Assembly: GCA_029204225.1 (NCBI GenBank)
Contig: CM055113.1
Location: 10,690,364-10,754,363 of the forward strand
Direction: 5' to 3'
DNA from: Diphasiastrum complanatum
Lineage: Eukaryota > Streptophyta > Lycopodiopsida > Lycopodiales > Lycopodiaceae
DNA length: 64,000 nucleotides
Shown here: positions 1 through 11,206 of the stretch, piece after piece
Position numbering within the stretch: position 1 is the stretch's first letter
Layout of the letters: each line of letters opens with the position of its first letter
The notes under the pieces: generated by a model
The model's database searches: none
The model's input: the letters and a program-made list of their open reading frames with translations, nothing else
Told to the model about the DNA's origin: nothing
Position numbers and translations under genes: made by a program

Positions 1-483
1 TGCTTGCAAATGGTCAGGGGTCTGTTTAAGAGCATGAATGTTCTTCCATTTGCTGAGGAAGGTTTGTAGAATATCTGCATTTCTATCCTTCTCTTCCCCA
101 TTAAAAGTAGGAGGCTTTAAATCTTTAAAAACACTGGGGTGAGACCGTAAAGTCTCACCCGAAACTGATGGAAGTGGAGAAGGGGATAACTGAGAAGTGG
201 AGGGAAGGCTTCCTTTCGCGGAACTCAAAATCCAGTTTTTGAGTTCAGCGAACGAGTCGTCCACACTGGACTTGAAATTGGCTAATGTCAGCTTCAGTTC
301 ATCCACCTCTGTTACCAATTGGAGGAACTGCTCCTTGGTAACCAGTTCGTCGAGTTCTTCGGCGAACTGTTCCTGTTCTTCTACTTCCATAGGTTCCTTC
401 CCTTTTCTGTAAGCCAAGGCTTCTGTTTCAAGTTCGTCGAAGCCTCTCTCCTGGGGTTGATCAGGTCCCTGAGGAGTGGTCAT
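1..483 (-). CDS. Partial Ty3/gypsy-type Gag, N-terminal 161 codons (element B)
   Basis: An uninterrupted minus-strand frame begins at an ATG at 481-483 and is still open at base 1, so only the N-terminal part is visible. The predicted protein is acidic at first, then has a heptad-like stretch (around residues 36-88, rich in E, L and V) suggesting a coiled coil. It ends in a segment with KPPTFNGEEKDR, resembling the start of the gypsy Gag domain. Gag would form the cytoplasmic virus-like particle. The start is supported by the element layout: a primer binding site at 1273-1285 and an LTR at 1287-1644 lie upstream on the same strand. No disruption is seen in the visible part. Assignment to gypsy rests on context and weak motif similarity. 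Confidence 0.6.
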   Translation of the reverse strand, partial: MTTPQGPDQPQERGFDELETEALAYRKGKEPMEVEEQEQFAEELDELVTKEQFLQLVTEVDELKLTLANFKSSVDDSFAELKNWILSSAKGSLPSTSQLSPSPLPSVSGETLRSHPSVFKDLKPPTFNGEEKDRNADILQTFLSKWKNIHALKQTPDHLQA

Positions 484-1272
484 CTTCGAAACTGAAAGAG
501 AGCTACCTTAACTTCTGAAGGAAAAAAGTCTAAAAGACTAATTTACAACTGTACAAGGGAAAGGAAAGATGACTTAGCTGTTTCTGAGGACTGTACTTCC
601 AAAGAAAGAATGAAGAGGAACCCTTTCAGCTCTTTTCCCCAAGATTTCAGACCTGCTGTTCAGAAAAATGCCAGTTTGAGGCTTCAAAACGGTACTAAAT
701 TTCCCGGTTTTTTGAGGATAGTAGCTCGCTGGTCTGATTGCAATCCAACTTGTCCACAAAAAGGCAAATCTGAAGTCCAAAAACCCTTCTGAGTTCTGAA
801 ATTTCAGAAGTCTCCTACTCGCTGATCTGGTAGGAATCCTCTTGCTCCAAATCTCTGACGTTGGGGCCCAAAAACTTGTTGAAAAACCAGATTTGCAGAA
901 GCACTGGCAGCGCTGGCCCTGCTCCTCTTTTTTGGCTTCCAACTCGCTGAGAACCAGTAACTTTTTCCCTGGAAATCGGATGTAGGTCTCTGACTGTACA
1001 GCGATGGAGGTGCTGGCTTCTTCCTACTCTAATTTCGCTGGGAAAACTATAGAGAATCCTCTGAACTCAGTGAGAAACAGCTGTTTTTTCAGCGAGTTAC
1101 CTACACTTGGAATCTAACTCCTTGCTACTGTGATTTCTCAGTGGAAATCAGAAGTTTGAAGGCTGCTCCTACAGCGATCCTCCTCCTCTATTCCTCTCTG
1201 AGAACCTGAGAAACACTTCCTATCTTCTGATAGCTTTCTCTACTGCTGTCCTAAACTCCCTAGGATGGAGAT
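484..1272 (-). other. 5' leader of gypsy element B
   Basis: About 790 bases lie between the primer binding site and the Gag start. A 122-codon minus-strand frame (574-942) looks like no known protein and I treat it as chance. The stretch contains several diverged copies of a pattern around CTCGCTGAGAACC, CTCGCTGATCTGG, TTCGCTGGGAAAA and ACTCAGTGAGAAAC, so part of the leader may be built from degenerate repeats of roughly 100-130 bases. Confidence 0.4.
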
Positions 1273-1285
1273 GGCTCTGATACCA
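1273..1285 (-). promoter_or_regulatory. Primer binding site, initiator tRNA-Met type (element B)
   Basis: The minus strand reads TGGTATCAGAGCC, the usual plant LTR-retrotransposon primer site complementary to the 3' end of initiator tRNA-Met. One base separates it from the LTR end, the normal spacing. Confidence 0.85.
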
Positions 1286-1286
1286 G

Positions 1287-1644
1287 TGTAATAGATCCTA
1301 ACACCACAGTAGGGCAAACACTAACTGATCCACCCAACCTTGCCTACTCCCTGATATAGAGTAAGCCCCTCCTAGCCCAGTGTGAGGACTGGTAGCATGC
1401 AACTGCCAAGTGTCGGCCACGTGGCACTGACGTGGCCGACTGCACGTCGGGACCCAACTGGGGGCCCTATCCTGCTGACAGGGTCCCTAGGCTGTGTTAG
1501 GCCCGCCATGGCTATGGACCGTGCTGGGGCACACTACTCACACTGTCTTGCCCTGTTGGTCATGTACGCTGGACACGACCCTGACTGTGGTATCTGACCT
1601 ATCTGTGTTCTCTAGGGTTCGGCACTGGTTACGAGCTCGTAACA
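1287..1644 (-). repeat. 5' LTR of gypsy element B
   Basis: This 358-base block starts TGTAATAG and ends GTAACA on the plus strand, so both strands have the TG...CA ends of an LTR. Its left end touches the primer site. Its right end is fixed independently: integrase coding sequence of element A runs up to 1645 and is cut exactly there. The partner LTR and second copy of the target duplication lie outside the window, so the duplication (expected to be CTTCT, 1645-1649) cannot be confirmed. Confidence 0.8.
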
Positions 1645-2345
1645 CTTCTGAAACTTGATCGATCGAGTCTCTACCGCAATGGGTGACCTAGGTTCAAATC
1701 CGTACATAAGCATAAAGGGGCTATAACCGGTAGCCGACTGCTTACTACTGTTATAGGCGAACTCGATCAATGGAAGATAAGTTCTCCCAATTAGATTGCC
1801 GTTGGGAAACATATGCTCGAAGCATTTGTTCCATCGTCTGATTTGTTCTTTCCGTCTGTCCATCCGTCTCAGGATGATTAGAAGAACCCAAGCTTAGAGT
1901 TGTCTCTAGTTTAGCAAACACGGCCTACCAGAAGTGACCTCTGAACTTCGGATCGCGATCGCTCACAATATCACTTGGTAATTCGTAAAGTCTAAACAAA
2001 CGCTCTACAAATGTCTGAGCTAAATTAGAAGCCTTCGCGGTGGTCTTTACCGGAATAAACGTAGCCAATTTGGTAAGACGGTCGACCACAACCCAAATTG
2101 CATCATGCTGTTTATTCGTCCGCGGTAACCCAACCACAAAATCCATGGAAATACAATCCCATCTCTTATCCGGAATATCCAATGGATGCAACAATCCGCC
2201 AACTTTAAGGCGTTCAGCTTTATTCAATTGGCATTGGGCTTGAGTTTTGGCCAATAAAAGTCCCTTCGTACCAAATCTAATGTACGATGTATGCTGGGAT
2301 GTCCTGCGCATGGTGAGTCATGACATTCATAAAGAATTTTATTTT
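1645..2345 (-). pseudogene. Gypsy integrase remnant (element A)
   Basis: Two main minus-strand frames carry the integrase. The piece at 1925-2311 has the first catalytic region (ISMDFVVGLPRT) and the second Asp region (SDIVSDRDPKF). The piece at 1645-1863 has the downstream part ([20 protein letters not shown]). The N-terminal zinc-binding region near 2280-2345 is split by a frameshift, and another break lies between 1863 and 1925. The reading frame is cut after codons for IKFQK at 1645 by the LTR of element B. The family joins retrotransposon cDNA to nuclear DNA; this copy cannot be functional. Confidence 0.8.
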
Positions 2346-3056
2346 TAATAAAACATCCATGTCAGGCACACAAACCTTCCCTTTCCTGAACAAAAGTCCA
2401 TTACGGATAGAGAAGTCATCAGCACCCTTTTTATCCTTCCCCCTAGACTGATCATCAGTCCTGCTTGATGAAACTGCTAGAACCCTATTCCAGATTGGTC
2501 CAAAATGTGGGTCTTTCTCACAAAGACCTCTCAGGGAGAGATAAAAGTCTGTACTGATCTCAGTAAAGGAAAGTTCGTTCACTTCACCAATTCGACTAAG
2601 TGCATCAGCCACCTGATCAGAGGTGCCTTTGATATACCGCACCTCAAAGTCAAATTCTTGCATGAGTTCTGCCCATCTGGCCTTACGACCCCTCAAATCA
2701 TTCTGATTACAAAAATATTTTAAAGGTTGGTGATCTGTGTTCACCACGAACTTATTATCGTACAGGTAATGTCTCCATGATTTCAAAGCATGGATCACCG
2801 CAAAAGGCTCTTTTTCCTGTGGTATACCTGACCTGTGCATCGGTTAGATTCTTACTTTCAAAGGCAACGGGCTGGCCCTCCTGTAAGAGAACAGCTCCAA
2901 TAGCCGTATCACTCGCGTCAGTGTTAATGACGAACAACAAATTTGGATCTGCTATCCTCAAGACTGGATCTGCTATCCTCAGCTGAGGCAATTAGAAGCT
3001 TGAGTTTCCGAAAACTCTCATCTAACTTCTCATTCCATCTGATGGGAGGACTTGGC
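2346..3056 (-). pseudogene. Gypsy RNase H remnant (element A)
   Basis: FVINTDASDTAIGAVLLQ (within 2755-2991) is the gypsy RNase H start with its catalytic Asp. NTDHQPLKYF and VADALSR (within 2277-2840) are the downstream RNase H motifs. They lie in two overlapping frames, so an indel near 2830 breaks the domain. A further frameshift near 3030 separates it from reverse transcriptase. A 17-18-base direct duplication at about 2944-2985 repeats the residues LRIADP. The domain normally removes the RNA template during reverse transcription. Confidence 0.8.
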
Positions 3057-4225
3057 CTACCTTTGCGGCTTTTCACTCCTTTTATTGTTGAGAGGCGCAA
3101 CAATCTCCGAGAACTCCTCTGTAAATCTACGGAAAAACATAGTGAAACCTAAGAATGACTTAAGTTCACGCACCGTTTGAGGGACTGGCCATTCCACTAC
3201 CGTCTTCACCTTTTCCTCGTCAATTTTGATCCCAAAAGAGGTGATCTTATGACCAAAGTAAAAAAGTTCCTTTTTAAAGAAATCGCACTTTGATTCTTTT
3301 GCATAAAGCTTCTCTTGTCTTAAGATACGTAAGACAATACGGAGATGCTTAGCATGCTCTTTGAGTGTTCTGCTATAGATTAAAATATCGTCCAGAAACA
3401 CTACTACAAACTTCTCCAAATATGGACGAAATAAATTGTTCATCACTTGCTGGAAAGTAGCCGGAGCATTGGTTAAACCAAAGGGCAAAACAAGAAACTC
3501 GTAGTGGCCAAACCTGGTCCTAAAACCGGTTTTAGATACATCTTCCGAATGTATCCTGATCTAATGGTATCTCGTACGTAGATCAATTTTTGTGAAGTAT
3601 TTAGCTCTATTCAACCGATCTATGAGATCATCCGTCCTGGGCAACATGTATTTATTTTTTACCATAAGTTTGTTCAGACCCTTGTAATCTACACATAACT
3701 GGAAACCCCCATCTTTCCTAATGTGCCCCATCCTGAGATATTCCTCGATTTGCCTAGCCACTTCCTCCTCTTCCTTTTGACTAAACTGATATGGTTGTCT
3801 AAAGATAGGACGACTGTCAGGCAATAGATCTATCTTATGGTCCACCGACCGAGCAGGTGGTAGTCTGTAAGGTAGCTGTTTCGGAAAAACTTCACTAAAC
3901 TGTTTTAAATCTTGTAGTAGCTGTTGTTCCTGATGCGAACTTTTGTTGTTAAAACATGAAAACACATTCACATCACCAACATCACAATGCATACGAGATT
4001 TTAAAACCAAATGAAAGAGTTCATACTCAGAATCATGAAGTTTCTCTATCAATTCAGCCAAGGAAATCATCGGCGATGGAAGTACATCGGTCTCTCCAGA
4101 AATAGAGACAATTTGATCAAACTTATTCTTAAATACCAAAGTATGGTTTGTAAAATTTATTTCTAAGGAATCAGATTTATGGAAAAACCATTCATAACCC
4201 ACGATCACATTAGTCTTGTCTAGAT
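3057..4225 (-). pseudogene. Gypsy reverse transcriptase remnant (element A)
   Basis: The frame 3561-4292 carries the N-terminal RT part (QLCVDYKGLNK, YFTKIDLRTRYH). It stops at an in-frame TAG at 3561-3563, after which the same frame continues to MPFGLTNAPATFQQV and the catalytic FLDDILIYS (3057-3488). Near GHIRKDGGFQ the block that usually lies between the HIR and KDGG motifs is absent, an in-frame internal deletion. So this RT has a nonsense mutation and a deletion. Family role: copying element RNA into DNA inside the particle. Confidence 0.85.
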
Positions 4226-4561
4226 TCATGACATGGAAGTCCAACAGCTCAACATGTTCCTGCATCCGAAGCTCGAGACTTTGACATCCCATATCTCAGT
4301 GTCCGACCCTGAGGCAAGTCGGACCACATAACGGTGATCACTGGCCATGGTGGGTACTCGGAGCTTCCGCACAAGTCGAGCATTCAAAAAATTGTGAGTA
4401 CTACCTGAATCAAATAGTACATTTACGTCTTTCCCTAATATAATGCCTCTCACACAAAACAATTCATTAGGCTTGAAAGAAAGTGTACTAAAATTGCAAG
4501 CACAAGCACAATTGATTAACAAATTGACTTCCAATTTACCTGCCGGTAAATCCACTGCCAT
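4226..4561 (-). pseudogene. Gypsy aspartic protease (element A)
   Basis: The 111-codon frame contains NVLFDSGSTHNFLNARLV, with the catalytic D-S-G motif of retropepsins. It overlaps the end of the gag frame and is in a different frame. Because the gag zinc knuckle breaks just before it, I infer gag and protease were once one frame. The C-terminus shifts frame again near 4265-4290, where the next frame (3561-4292) takes over. The protease would mature the Gag-Pol polyprotein. Confidence 0.75.
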
Positions 4562-5571
4562 AAAACTTGACGACTTTGTTTTCTGTTCAGGACATGTTTA
4601 GCACAGTGCCCGGGTTTATTGCAGAGAAAACACAAATTTTGCTTCAGCGCTGCCAACCGTGCTTTGTCTTTTACCACGAGCTTCTTCTTATTCTTTTTCT
4701 TCTTAGATTGTTGGTACGCCTCTACTTCCAGCTCGTCGAAAAACTGCTTCTTCTGCTTATTGTTTGACTTTTCCATTTTGGGTTTCGGGCCCGTTTGGCC
4801 GTGCGCGCTTTTTCGTGAGGCAACAACGGTGCTATCATAGGCCTTGGCCACACGGATAGCATCTTCCAATGAATGGAGGATATTCCGTTTACACTCATTT
4901 TGATAGTCGGCTGGCAGTCCAGAAATGAATTGCCACTGTGCCAACTTACGATCAAACAGCGGCACCTTGGCCAAAGAATCGAAGAACTCTTGGACATAAA
5001 AGTCCAGTTCTCGGTTGCCCATCTTGCAGTTAATGAAACGGATATATAACTCGGAATCGTCTATCGTGACAAAAGCTTTACGGAATTTCGTTAGGAATCC
5101 AGCCCAAGTCACCGGTTTCGTGGAAAGTTCCCTCCACCAAGAGGAGGCCTTGCCTTCCAGAAACAATAGAACCGAGGATATCCGCTTATCCTCTGGGACA
5201 TTGTGCAAGTTGAAATAGCTTGTCCAACGATTAACCCAGTCCTCAACAACTTCCAGGCGCTTGAGTTTTTTATCGTCGGAAAATACTTCCGGTTGATAGC
5301 CCAAGTTAGTTGAGGTGATAGCTTGTAGTTGGTTAAAGAGGTTCTGCATTTGGTTATCGCGTTGCTTATCACTCTGGTGAAGTTCCAATACTGCTTTGCC
5401 CAGAGTGTGCAATAATTTATTAGAATCGAGGGCCTCATCACTGTCTGGTGATGCCGGTTGGATTTCCGTGTCATCACTGGCTAGTGATGCCGGACGGATT
5501 TCCGTGTCCCCCGTCACTGGAACATCGTCTCTGTCCATTGCAAGTGTAATTGAAAAATTAAAAAATTTCAT
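4516..5571 (-). pseudogene. Gypsy Gag polyprotein (element A)
   Basis: A 351-codon frame; the second Met (codon at 5536-5538, MDRDDVPVTG) is the more likely start. The first 60 residues hold two copies of a TEI(R/Q)PAS motif. The central region (KLEVVEDWVNRWTSYFNLHN, SSWWREL) is the retrotransposon Gag domain. A lysine-rich linker leads to a CCHC zinc knuckle: CFLCNKPGHC is present, but the last Cys falls in the next frame because of a single-base loss near 4597. Gag forms the particle and the knuckle binds RNA. The frame is otherwise open for most of its length. Confidence 0.8.
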
Positions 5572-6036
5572 TCAGTTTTAATTCCATTACGGGTATAATA
5601 TTCGTTAATAAGACAATGTAAAAAACCAAGTTTTTGTAATAGATCAATGTGCTTATTAAATTATACCAATGAATGTTGCAATTCCGACTGAAAGCAACGA
5701 AATAAAATATAACCACATTAATGCCATAAAATTAACACCATTCACAAGCCATTATAGTACTGCATTCTAATTATCCCAAACCAATATGTCTTAGAAAATA
5801 CCCAAGGGAAAAATATCACAAGTTTTTATAAGACCCTTGCACCCCTCCACCCACTATAACACCTACTTCGCATGTAAAAAAAAAACTCTAATTGCTTATG
5901 CCACGACCCCCCCCGCCCCTCTTTCCCTTTCCCACCAAAACCCCCTCTCCTCAGGCCAGTGTTACACGGCCCACCAGTCGTGACAGCCTTCCTGGCCCGA
6001 TCCGAGAGAGAATCCGTGAAAGAGAGAGAGAGGAAC

Positions 6037-6093
<57 letters not shown>

Positions 6094-7050
6094 ATCATAA
6101 GCTGATGAGGGATGGAAACGCCCATCCCTCCACCATTTCCCCACTGATTTCATGCAGGTATCAGGCAGAATGAGGGCGCACAGGAGGGTTTTCCAAAAGC
6201 GGATTTCCTGCTTGTATATTAGTGTTTTTTCTTAGTTTGTCTTGCAGGAAGCCATGAGGCAAATGCATCTGTTGTTTTTAGCAGATAGACACAGCCCTAC
6301 CAGCCATTTACAGTTCTCTTTGCTTTACTTCCATTACTTATAAGCATAAGCAAAGTTTCCATTACAGATTTGCAGGGTTTGCAATTTATTAATCCTGAGA
6401 AACATGGTAGATGCTGCCAAAATTTTCCCTAAAACTTAAAACTTGCAAATTAGCTTCTCTATTACATAGAATAGCTCTTGTTTCTGAACCAAACCACTTC
6501 AAAAAATGGCTTTACAGGCTCCAAATTCTGCAATCCCATAGTTAGTTTGCTGGAAAATGGATCATAAACTTGTCTCTCCATAATAGTTTGCATGCAAACC
6601 TGTAAATTGTCACCAACACTCACAGCCAAATGATTAGTGCATTTTTGCCTCTATTCTTGCTTTTTCTCACCAATTTAACACAAAACCGGCTTTGTAAAAA
6701 GCAATAGACAGCAATCCAAATACAAGAACCACTAAAGAAAAGAACAAGAAGCCTGAAGAGGAAAAAATTCCAGCAACCTCTTAAGAAACCGTTGCTTCAA
6801 TAAAGTGCCCACAACAAAGTAATTGGCAACAATGGAACTAAAAACAGAATTTCTTCCTAAAAACCAATTCGAAATGCAAAAGACTGAACCGAATGTAATC
6901 TTGGTAGTGCACTTACCACACAAACGACTGCACTTCGAAAAAGTGATTACTACGGGAAGAATAATCCAAAAATTCCACCACTTGTTGCTTACTCCACCGA
7001 AATCTCGAGATTCACCCCAGCACTTTCAACGGCAAAAACCTGCTTAGAAT
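5572..7050 (-). other. Long 5' leader of gypsy element A with (GA)n tract
   Basis: About 1.5 kb separates gag from the primer site. It contains a (GA)n microsatellite at about 6039-6091 and otherwise no convincing coding signal on either strand; short frames through the GA tract (for example 5892-6173) are low complexity. The leader is twice as long as that of element B, so an undetected insertion is possible. Confidence 0.4.
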
Positions 7051-7063
7051 GGCTCTGATACCA
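7051..7063 (-). promoter_or_regulatory. Primer binding site (element A)
   Basis: The minus strand reads TGGTATCAGAGCC, identical to the site of element B at 1273-1285. It lies upstream of the gag of element A on the same strand and next to an LTR-like block, with the same one-base spacer. Confidence 0.8.
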
Positions 7064-7064
7064 A

Positions 7065-7449
7065 TATAAAGTCCTACACACAGGATACTAGTCTAAGCAT
7101 GCCAAACAAAGCCACAACACAAGGGAACGGGTGGTGGAAAGGCCCATGCATCACTAGTAGTGCACTGTGACACCTCCCTGGACACCTCTGCAGCCTATTT
7201 TGGGCCACGTCATCCAGTTCCCTAATGACTCACTGAAAGACCCATACCAAACAACCATTAATTATGACCATGTACGCATAAGGGCCCCAATTCCCTTATA
7301 GTCACAATTAACTTACGGGTTGTTGGTCTACTGATTCCTAGCGTGGACATGCTACCCGAGACCAGCTTGCGAGGTTGAACACTCATGAGCATTCTAGCTC
7401 ACTTCTTAGAGTTGTTTAGAGATTGCTATTGCGCTTACTGCTTATCAAC
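7065..7449 (-). repeat. Probable 5' LTR of gypsy element A
   Basis: The block touching the primer site starts TATAAAG on the plus strand, explained as a mutated TG end (one G-to-A change). A plausible far end is ...TTATCAACA at 7449, giving 385 bases, close to the 358 of element B. The second LTR is outside the window, so the right boundary is a guess from the CA end alone. Confidence 0.5.
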
Positions 7450-7811
7450 ATCGTGCTAGTGTTTTGGTGCTCTCTTTTGGCGTTTTTAAACCTTTCTTGT
7501 GAAATGAGTTATAAGTTGCTACATTATCTTTCTTAATGCCTCCAAGAAGCAAGCGACACTCCAGCTGATCTAGTCTCAAGCCTGTATACAAAATCCCATC
7601 TACACCTTGGGAAAGTGGGTAGTCCTCGCTCTTGACTCTCATGAGTCTCCATGAAAAGTAGTAAATTTAGTCCAGTGATGAAATCAATCAAGTCACCCGC
7701 TATGGGGGATGAGTGTATACCATCACAGTTCGATACTCCAATTTAATGATGGTGTGGATGGGGCCCCGGGGTACTCCCAAAACCCAGGGACCCCAAAACC
7801 CTTACACTGGG
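7450..7811. other. Unassigned sequence right of element A
   Basis: A 65-codon minus-strand frame (7445-7642) includes the residues GILYTGLRLDQLECRLLLGG, which I do not recognise. It may be the edge of an older repeat interrupted by element A. No RNA gene or terminal repeat is seen here. Confidence 0.25.
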
Positions 7812-8476
7812 AACTACTAGGGGTGCTATAAAAAAGCGCACCCGTCCATCACGATATATAGCCTGTCTGCCAAACTCTCGGGCCTCTTGAAAGGCTTTAC
7901 GCCTTTCCTTGACCTAAATGTATGTGAGCTCATTATCCATATAAATGGTGGTACCACGTAATTTGGCTTTGCACCACAGAGCCTCTTCTGCGACTATCCA
8001 AGGAAGTAAAACGGATAATCAATGTAGCTTGGTGGTTCTCCAGGCTTTGTCCCAATCCATCTATCTTTTGAATTTATGTGGTGTCAAGGAATTGCTTGGC
8101 CTCTGCAATGGCATCCTGTGTATCCGAGATCCCTCAAACTCTAATGTTATGGGCTTTTTGCTCTCTGGATGTTTCTTCCAAATAGTGGTTGAAATGGCCG
8201 ACGATATGGGAGCTCTCGGTTTAGTACCTTTCTTCACGGATGCCCAAGAGAGGGCCTCTTCTTTTTGCTTCTCGATCTTATTTTCATAGATCATTGTGGT
8301 AGTAGATTCCGAGGCTGCGACCTGCTTGTTCCCAATTGACTGCTCCAGTGATGCAGTCTTGGACTGGTCACTGCAACAAGTTTTTTCATTAGCCAAGGAG
8401 GCTACTATTTCTTTCAATTGTGAAATTTCTTGTTTCGAGAACTGGAAATCTGCTTTGAATTGATCAATCTGCCAAG
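7812..8476 (-). pseudogene. LINE ORF1-like fragment (coiled coil plus RNA-binding-like C-terminus)
   Basis: The minus strand encodes a heptad-like segment (QIDQFKADFQFSKQEISQLK), then KIEKQKEEALSWASVKKG and RAPISSAIS, and beyond an in-frame stop near 8058 further coding-like sequence including LRGTTIYMDNEL and AIYRDGRVRFF. The layout (coiled coil, then a C-terminal part with a GT-x-I-x-D-x-L signature and a late RDGRV) resembles L1-type ORF1 proteins, which bind LINE RNA. At least two stops break it. A diverged relative lies on the opposite strand at 11830-12085. Family assignment is by motif memory only. Confidence 0.45.
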
Positions 8477-9182
8477 AGGAAAAGAGTTCTATTGATTTGG
8501 ATGGGGTGTATGGGATAATAGCATCAGTGGATGGTGTTCTTTAGAAGAAGAGCTGACAGCAAAGGCGGAGGAGATGGGGAGTGGAAGAAGACCAATTGAT
8601 GCCAGAAGAGGAGGGAGGATAGAAGCAAGGGGAAACAGAGTTTGTAGGGGTAGGCAGCGGAGGAGCAAGCAGCGTTGCCTGTTTCATCGAGGTCAATATT
8701 CCCAAACGCTGAAATTTTCACCTTAGACATTAGATATTCTTTCCATAGTTAAGTGAAATTGGACGTACATATCAGCAACATCCTCGTCAAGAATTTCTTT
8801 CCATCATCAACTGCAACCTACTAAGTATTCTATCCTTTTTCAGAAATCAGTGACTCACCAGTATAGCACATAATATTTGGCCATATCAAATTCCCCATAA
8901 AAAATGGAGAATTCGGAATCCCATATTGCAACAAGGAAAAAGGTGTATTCCCGGTCAAAATCCAGTGAACCGGTGAATCAGTGCATCAGGAATCAGTTAA
9001 TCTGCGACACATTACATAATATCTGGAATAAGTAGGCTCTTACAATGTGTAAAATTTGTGGAAACATCTCCGTCAAATTCCCCATGAAAAATGCTGCTTT
9101 TTGAGACCGATATTGCAAAAAAAAAAAAGGTTTGCGTTTCAAGGCAAATTCGCATTCTGGAACGTCACATGCATCTATGATA

Positions 9183-9222
<40 letters not shown>

Positions 9223-10043
9223 CTAGTTGCTTGTGCCCGTCGATGACGGGCAATGGGCACTTACCCACAAAAAGTGTTTGTATATTTTTGGAGGCTGTGT
9301 TTTTTATACCATTTTTTTAAAACCTATTTAGCTTTCTTTTTGCAAATGGGTGACATTTTTTGCCGGCAAAGCATGACATTTTTTACAGCACCTCACACAT
9401 TTTCTCTCTAAAATAGTTTTATACTATATAGATATATAGTATGTATCATACATTTATCAAATTGCTACATTATTGCAAAGTGACTGGTGAGAGTAATTCC
9501 TATAGTTCTTAAGCTTCCTATCCTGTATGTGGATTTTAAGACTGTTGTACTTGATATGCTTTGAACGAATACTAGCAATAAATAAATTACCTCAAAATCA
9601 TTTATAGGGACCTGCCATGTTAAATTTTATTATTTAGAGTTCTCATATTTCAACAGCAAAGCCCCAAAATCATTTATTGCATCCCAACAAAACTCAGATG
9701 CTACTTCTCTGAAGACATCCACCCAATTGTGTATATCCTCTAAGTGCTTGTTCTATCATGTCTTGAGCTCTAGGGGTTCTCAGCTTCTTTCACAATTACT
9801 CCATGTTCACCATCAAAATTCGTGCTCTTAGTACTATAACACTACTTTCATATGAAAATACAATATGATAACAGAAATCTTATTGTTGGGCATCTTCACT
9901 TCAACTTGCCAAACTTGAAATTTTGAAAATTAATGTTCTAAGAAAAGGGGAGAAGTTTATCAGCGTTCGGATTGCTGAACCAAAAATCAGAAATGTTGCA
10001 CGTTTCAAAGTTTCAAACATTTGGTTGCTTCCCTTCTTTGCAG
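8477..10043. other. Non-coding stretch with (CA)n repeat
   Basis: A (CA)n microsatellite lies at about 9182-9218. Minus frame 8524-8730 is low-complexity. Plus-strand translation gave no leucine-rich repeat upstream of 10044, so no earlier exon of the SDS22-like gene is seen here. The last 20 bases before 10044 are a pyrimidine-rich splice acceptor ending TTTGCAG. Confidence 0.4.
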
Positions 10044-11206
10044 GAACTTGTGTTGCGAGACAACAAACTTACCATGGTCCCTCCACTCAGTGGATTCACT
10101 AGCCTACTAGTATTTGACATTTCTTTCAATGAACTTACCTCAACACATGGAATGGCAAAGATTACTTCAAAATTACGAGAGCTATATGCATCCAAGAATG
10201 AGATAGTGAATATTGACGAATTGGAGCATTTTAATCAGTTACAAATACTTGAGCTTGGGTCAAACAAGATACGGGTGAGATCTAACTTTTAAATATTTGT
10301 TTCATGAGCGAGATTGTGATTTTGCATATTCTAAGTGTAGTTGTATGTTCTATATTTTCGGTCCTATTTGTGTTCTGTTTTCAAGTTATACCCCCATTGT
10401 ATCTGACAAGTGAGTCAGGTGATGGAAGGTTTACACAACTTGACCGCATTGCAAGAACTTTGGCTGGGGCGGAATCGCATACGTGCAATTGATTTGTGTG
10501 GTTTGAATCGATTAGAGAAGATAAGCTTGCAAAGCAATCGCCTTTCATCTATGCTAGGGATACAGGTGGGCCCGTTCGCAGAGTCTATGTTGAGGTTTAA
10601 TGTATACTTTTGAAGAGCATTAAGAACTCATTTTTTTTAAAGGAGTTGGTGGTTTCAGGATTGTGCAAGGTTGGAGGAGCTATACCTTAGTCATAATAGC
10701 ATTTTTCGGATGGAGGGAATATCTGCACTGATTAGTCTTCGTATTTTGGATATTTCTTCAAATAAAATATCCAAAGTAGAAGATATCAACAAACTTACAA
10801 GGTTAGTATACAGGCCTGGCTCTATTCTTAACTAACATGAAACAGCCATTTAGAATTTTGGGCTAAAAACATGAAAGTATCACCACCCGTCTGCTGAAAG
10901 CTACCTGTTTTTGTAAATTGATGGAAGACTTCTTCATGTTGTTTTTTGGATGTCAAGTCCAACAAGCTAGAGACTGCATTTGCTGTTATTCTGTTAAAAT
11001 CATGGAAAGTTCTGTATGCATAATGTTCATGTTATGAGGATTTTAAGAAGTCAAGACTAGGAAGCTTAACATTCCAATTGTGTTATTCCAGACTTGAGGA
11101 TCTATGGCTGAACGATAACCTAATAACTACGTTGGATGGAATAGAAGATGCTTTTTCTGGTCCAAAATACTCACTCACAACTATTTATTTGGAGCGCAAT
11201 CCTTGT
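10044..11206 (+). CDS. SDS22: SDS22/PP1R7-like leucine-rich-repeat protein, four internal exons
   Basis: Exons at 10044-10274, 10419-10565, 10659-10801 and 11092-11206, each bounded by AG and GT and joining in one open frame (phases 0, 0, 2/1, 0). They give about 212 residues of SDS22-type 22-residue leucine-rich repeats, with ELVLRDNKL, LQILELGSNKIR, LQELWLGRNRIRAIDL, LEELYLSHNSI, LRILDISSNKIS and LEDLWLNDNLI, ending TTIYLERNPC. This is the pattern of plant PP1R7 (SDS22), a regulatory subunit of protein phosphatase 1 acting in nucleus and cytosol. The last exon is at 24654-24731. Roughly 90-100 N-terminal residues, including the start codon, are not seen and should be upstream of the window or beyond the nested gypsy elements. 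No stop or frameshift is seen, so the gene looks functional. Confidence 0.88.

Larger units (their letters stand above)
1645..7449 (-). mobile_element. Ty3/gypsy retrotransposon A (5' part, broken by element B)
   Basis: Minus-strand order is LTR (7065-7449), primer site (7051-7063), leader, gag (to 4516), protease, reverse transcriptase, RNase H, integrase, cut at 1645 by element B. PR-RT-RH-IN order is diagnostic of Ty3/gypsy. The rest of the integrase and the 3' LTR should lie left of the window. Coding sequence is spread over several frames with indels and stops, so the element is dead. Confidence 0.85.

Noticed and set aside
574-942. 122-codon minus frame in the leader of element B
   Set aside because: No known domain and it lies in the untranslated leader; kept only as leader sequence.
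1382-1597. 71-codon plus frame inside the LTR of element B
   Set aside because: Lies entirely in LTR sequence, antisense to the element, with no homology.
5892-6173. Open frames through the (GA)n tract (also 38424-38630, 44677-44922, 27411-27635, 43554-43823)
   Set aside because: They encode only RE, SL or similar dipeptide runs caused by the microsatellite and have no other protein features.
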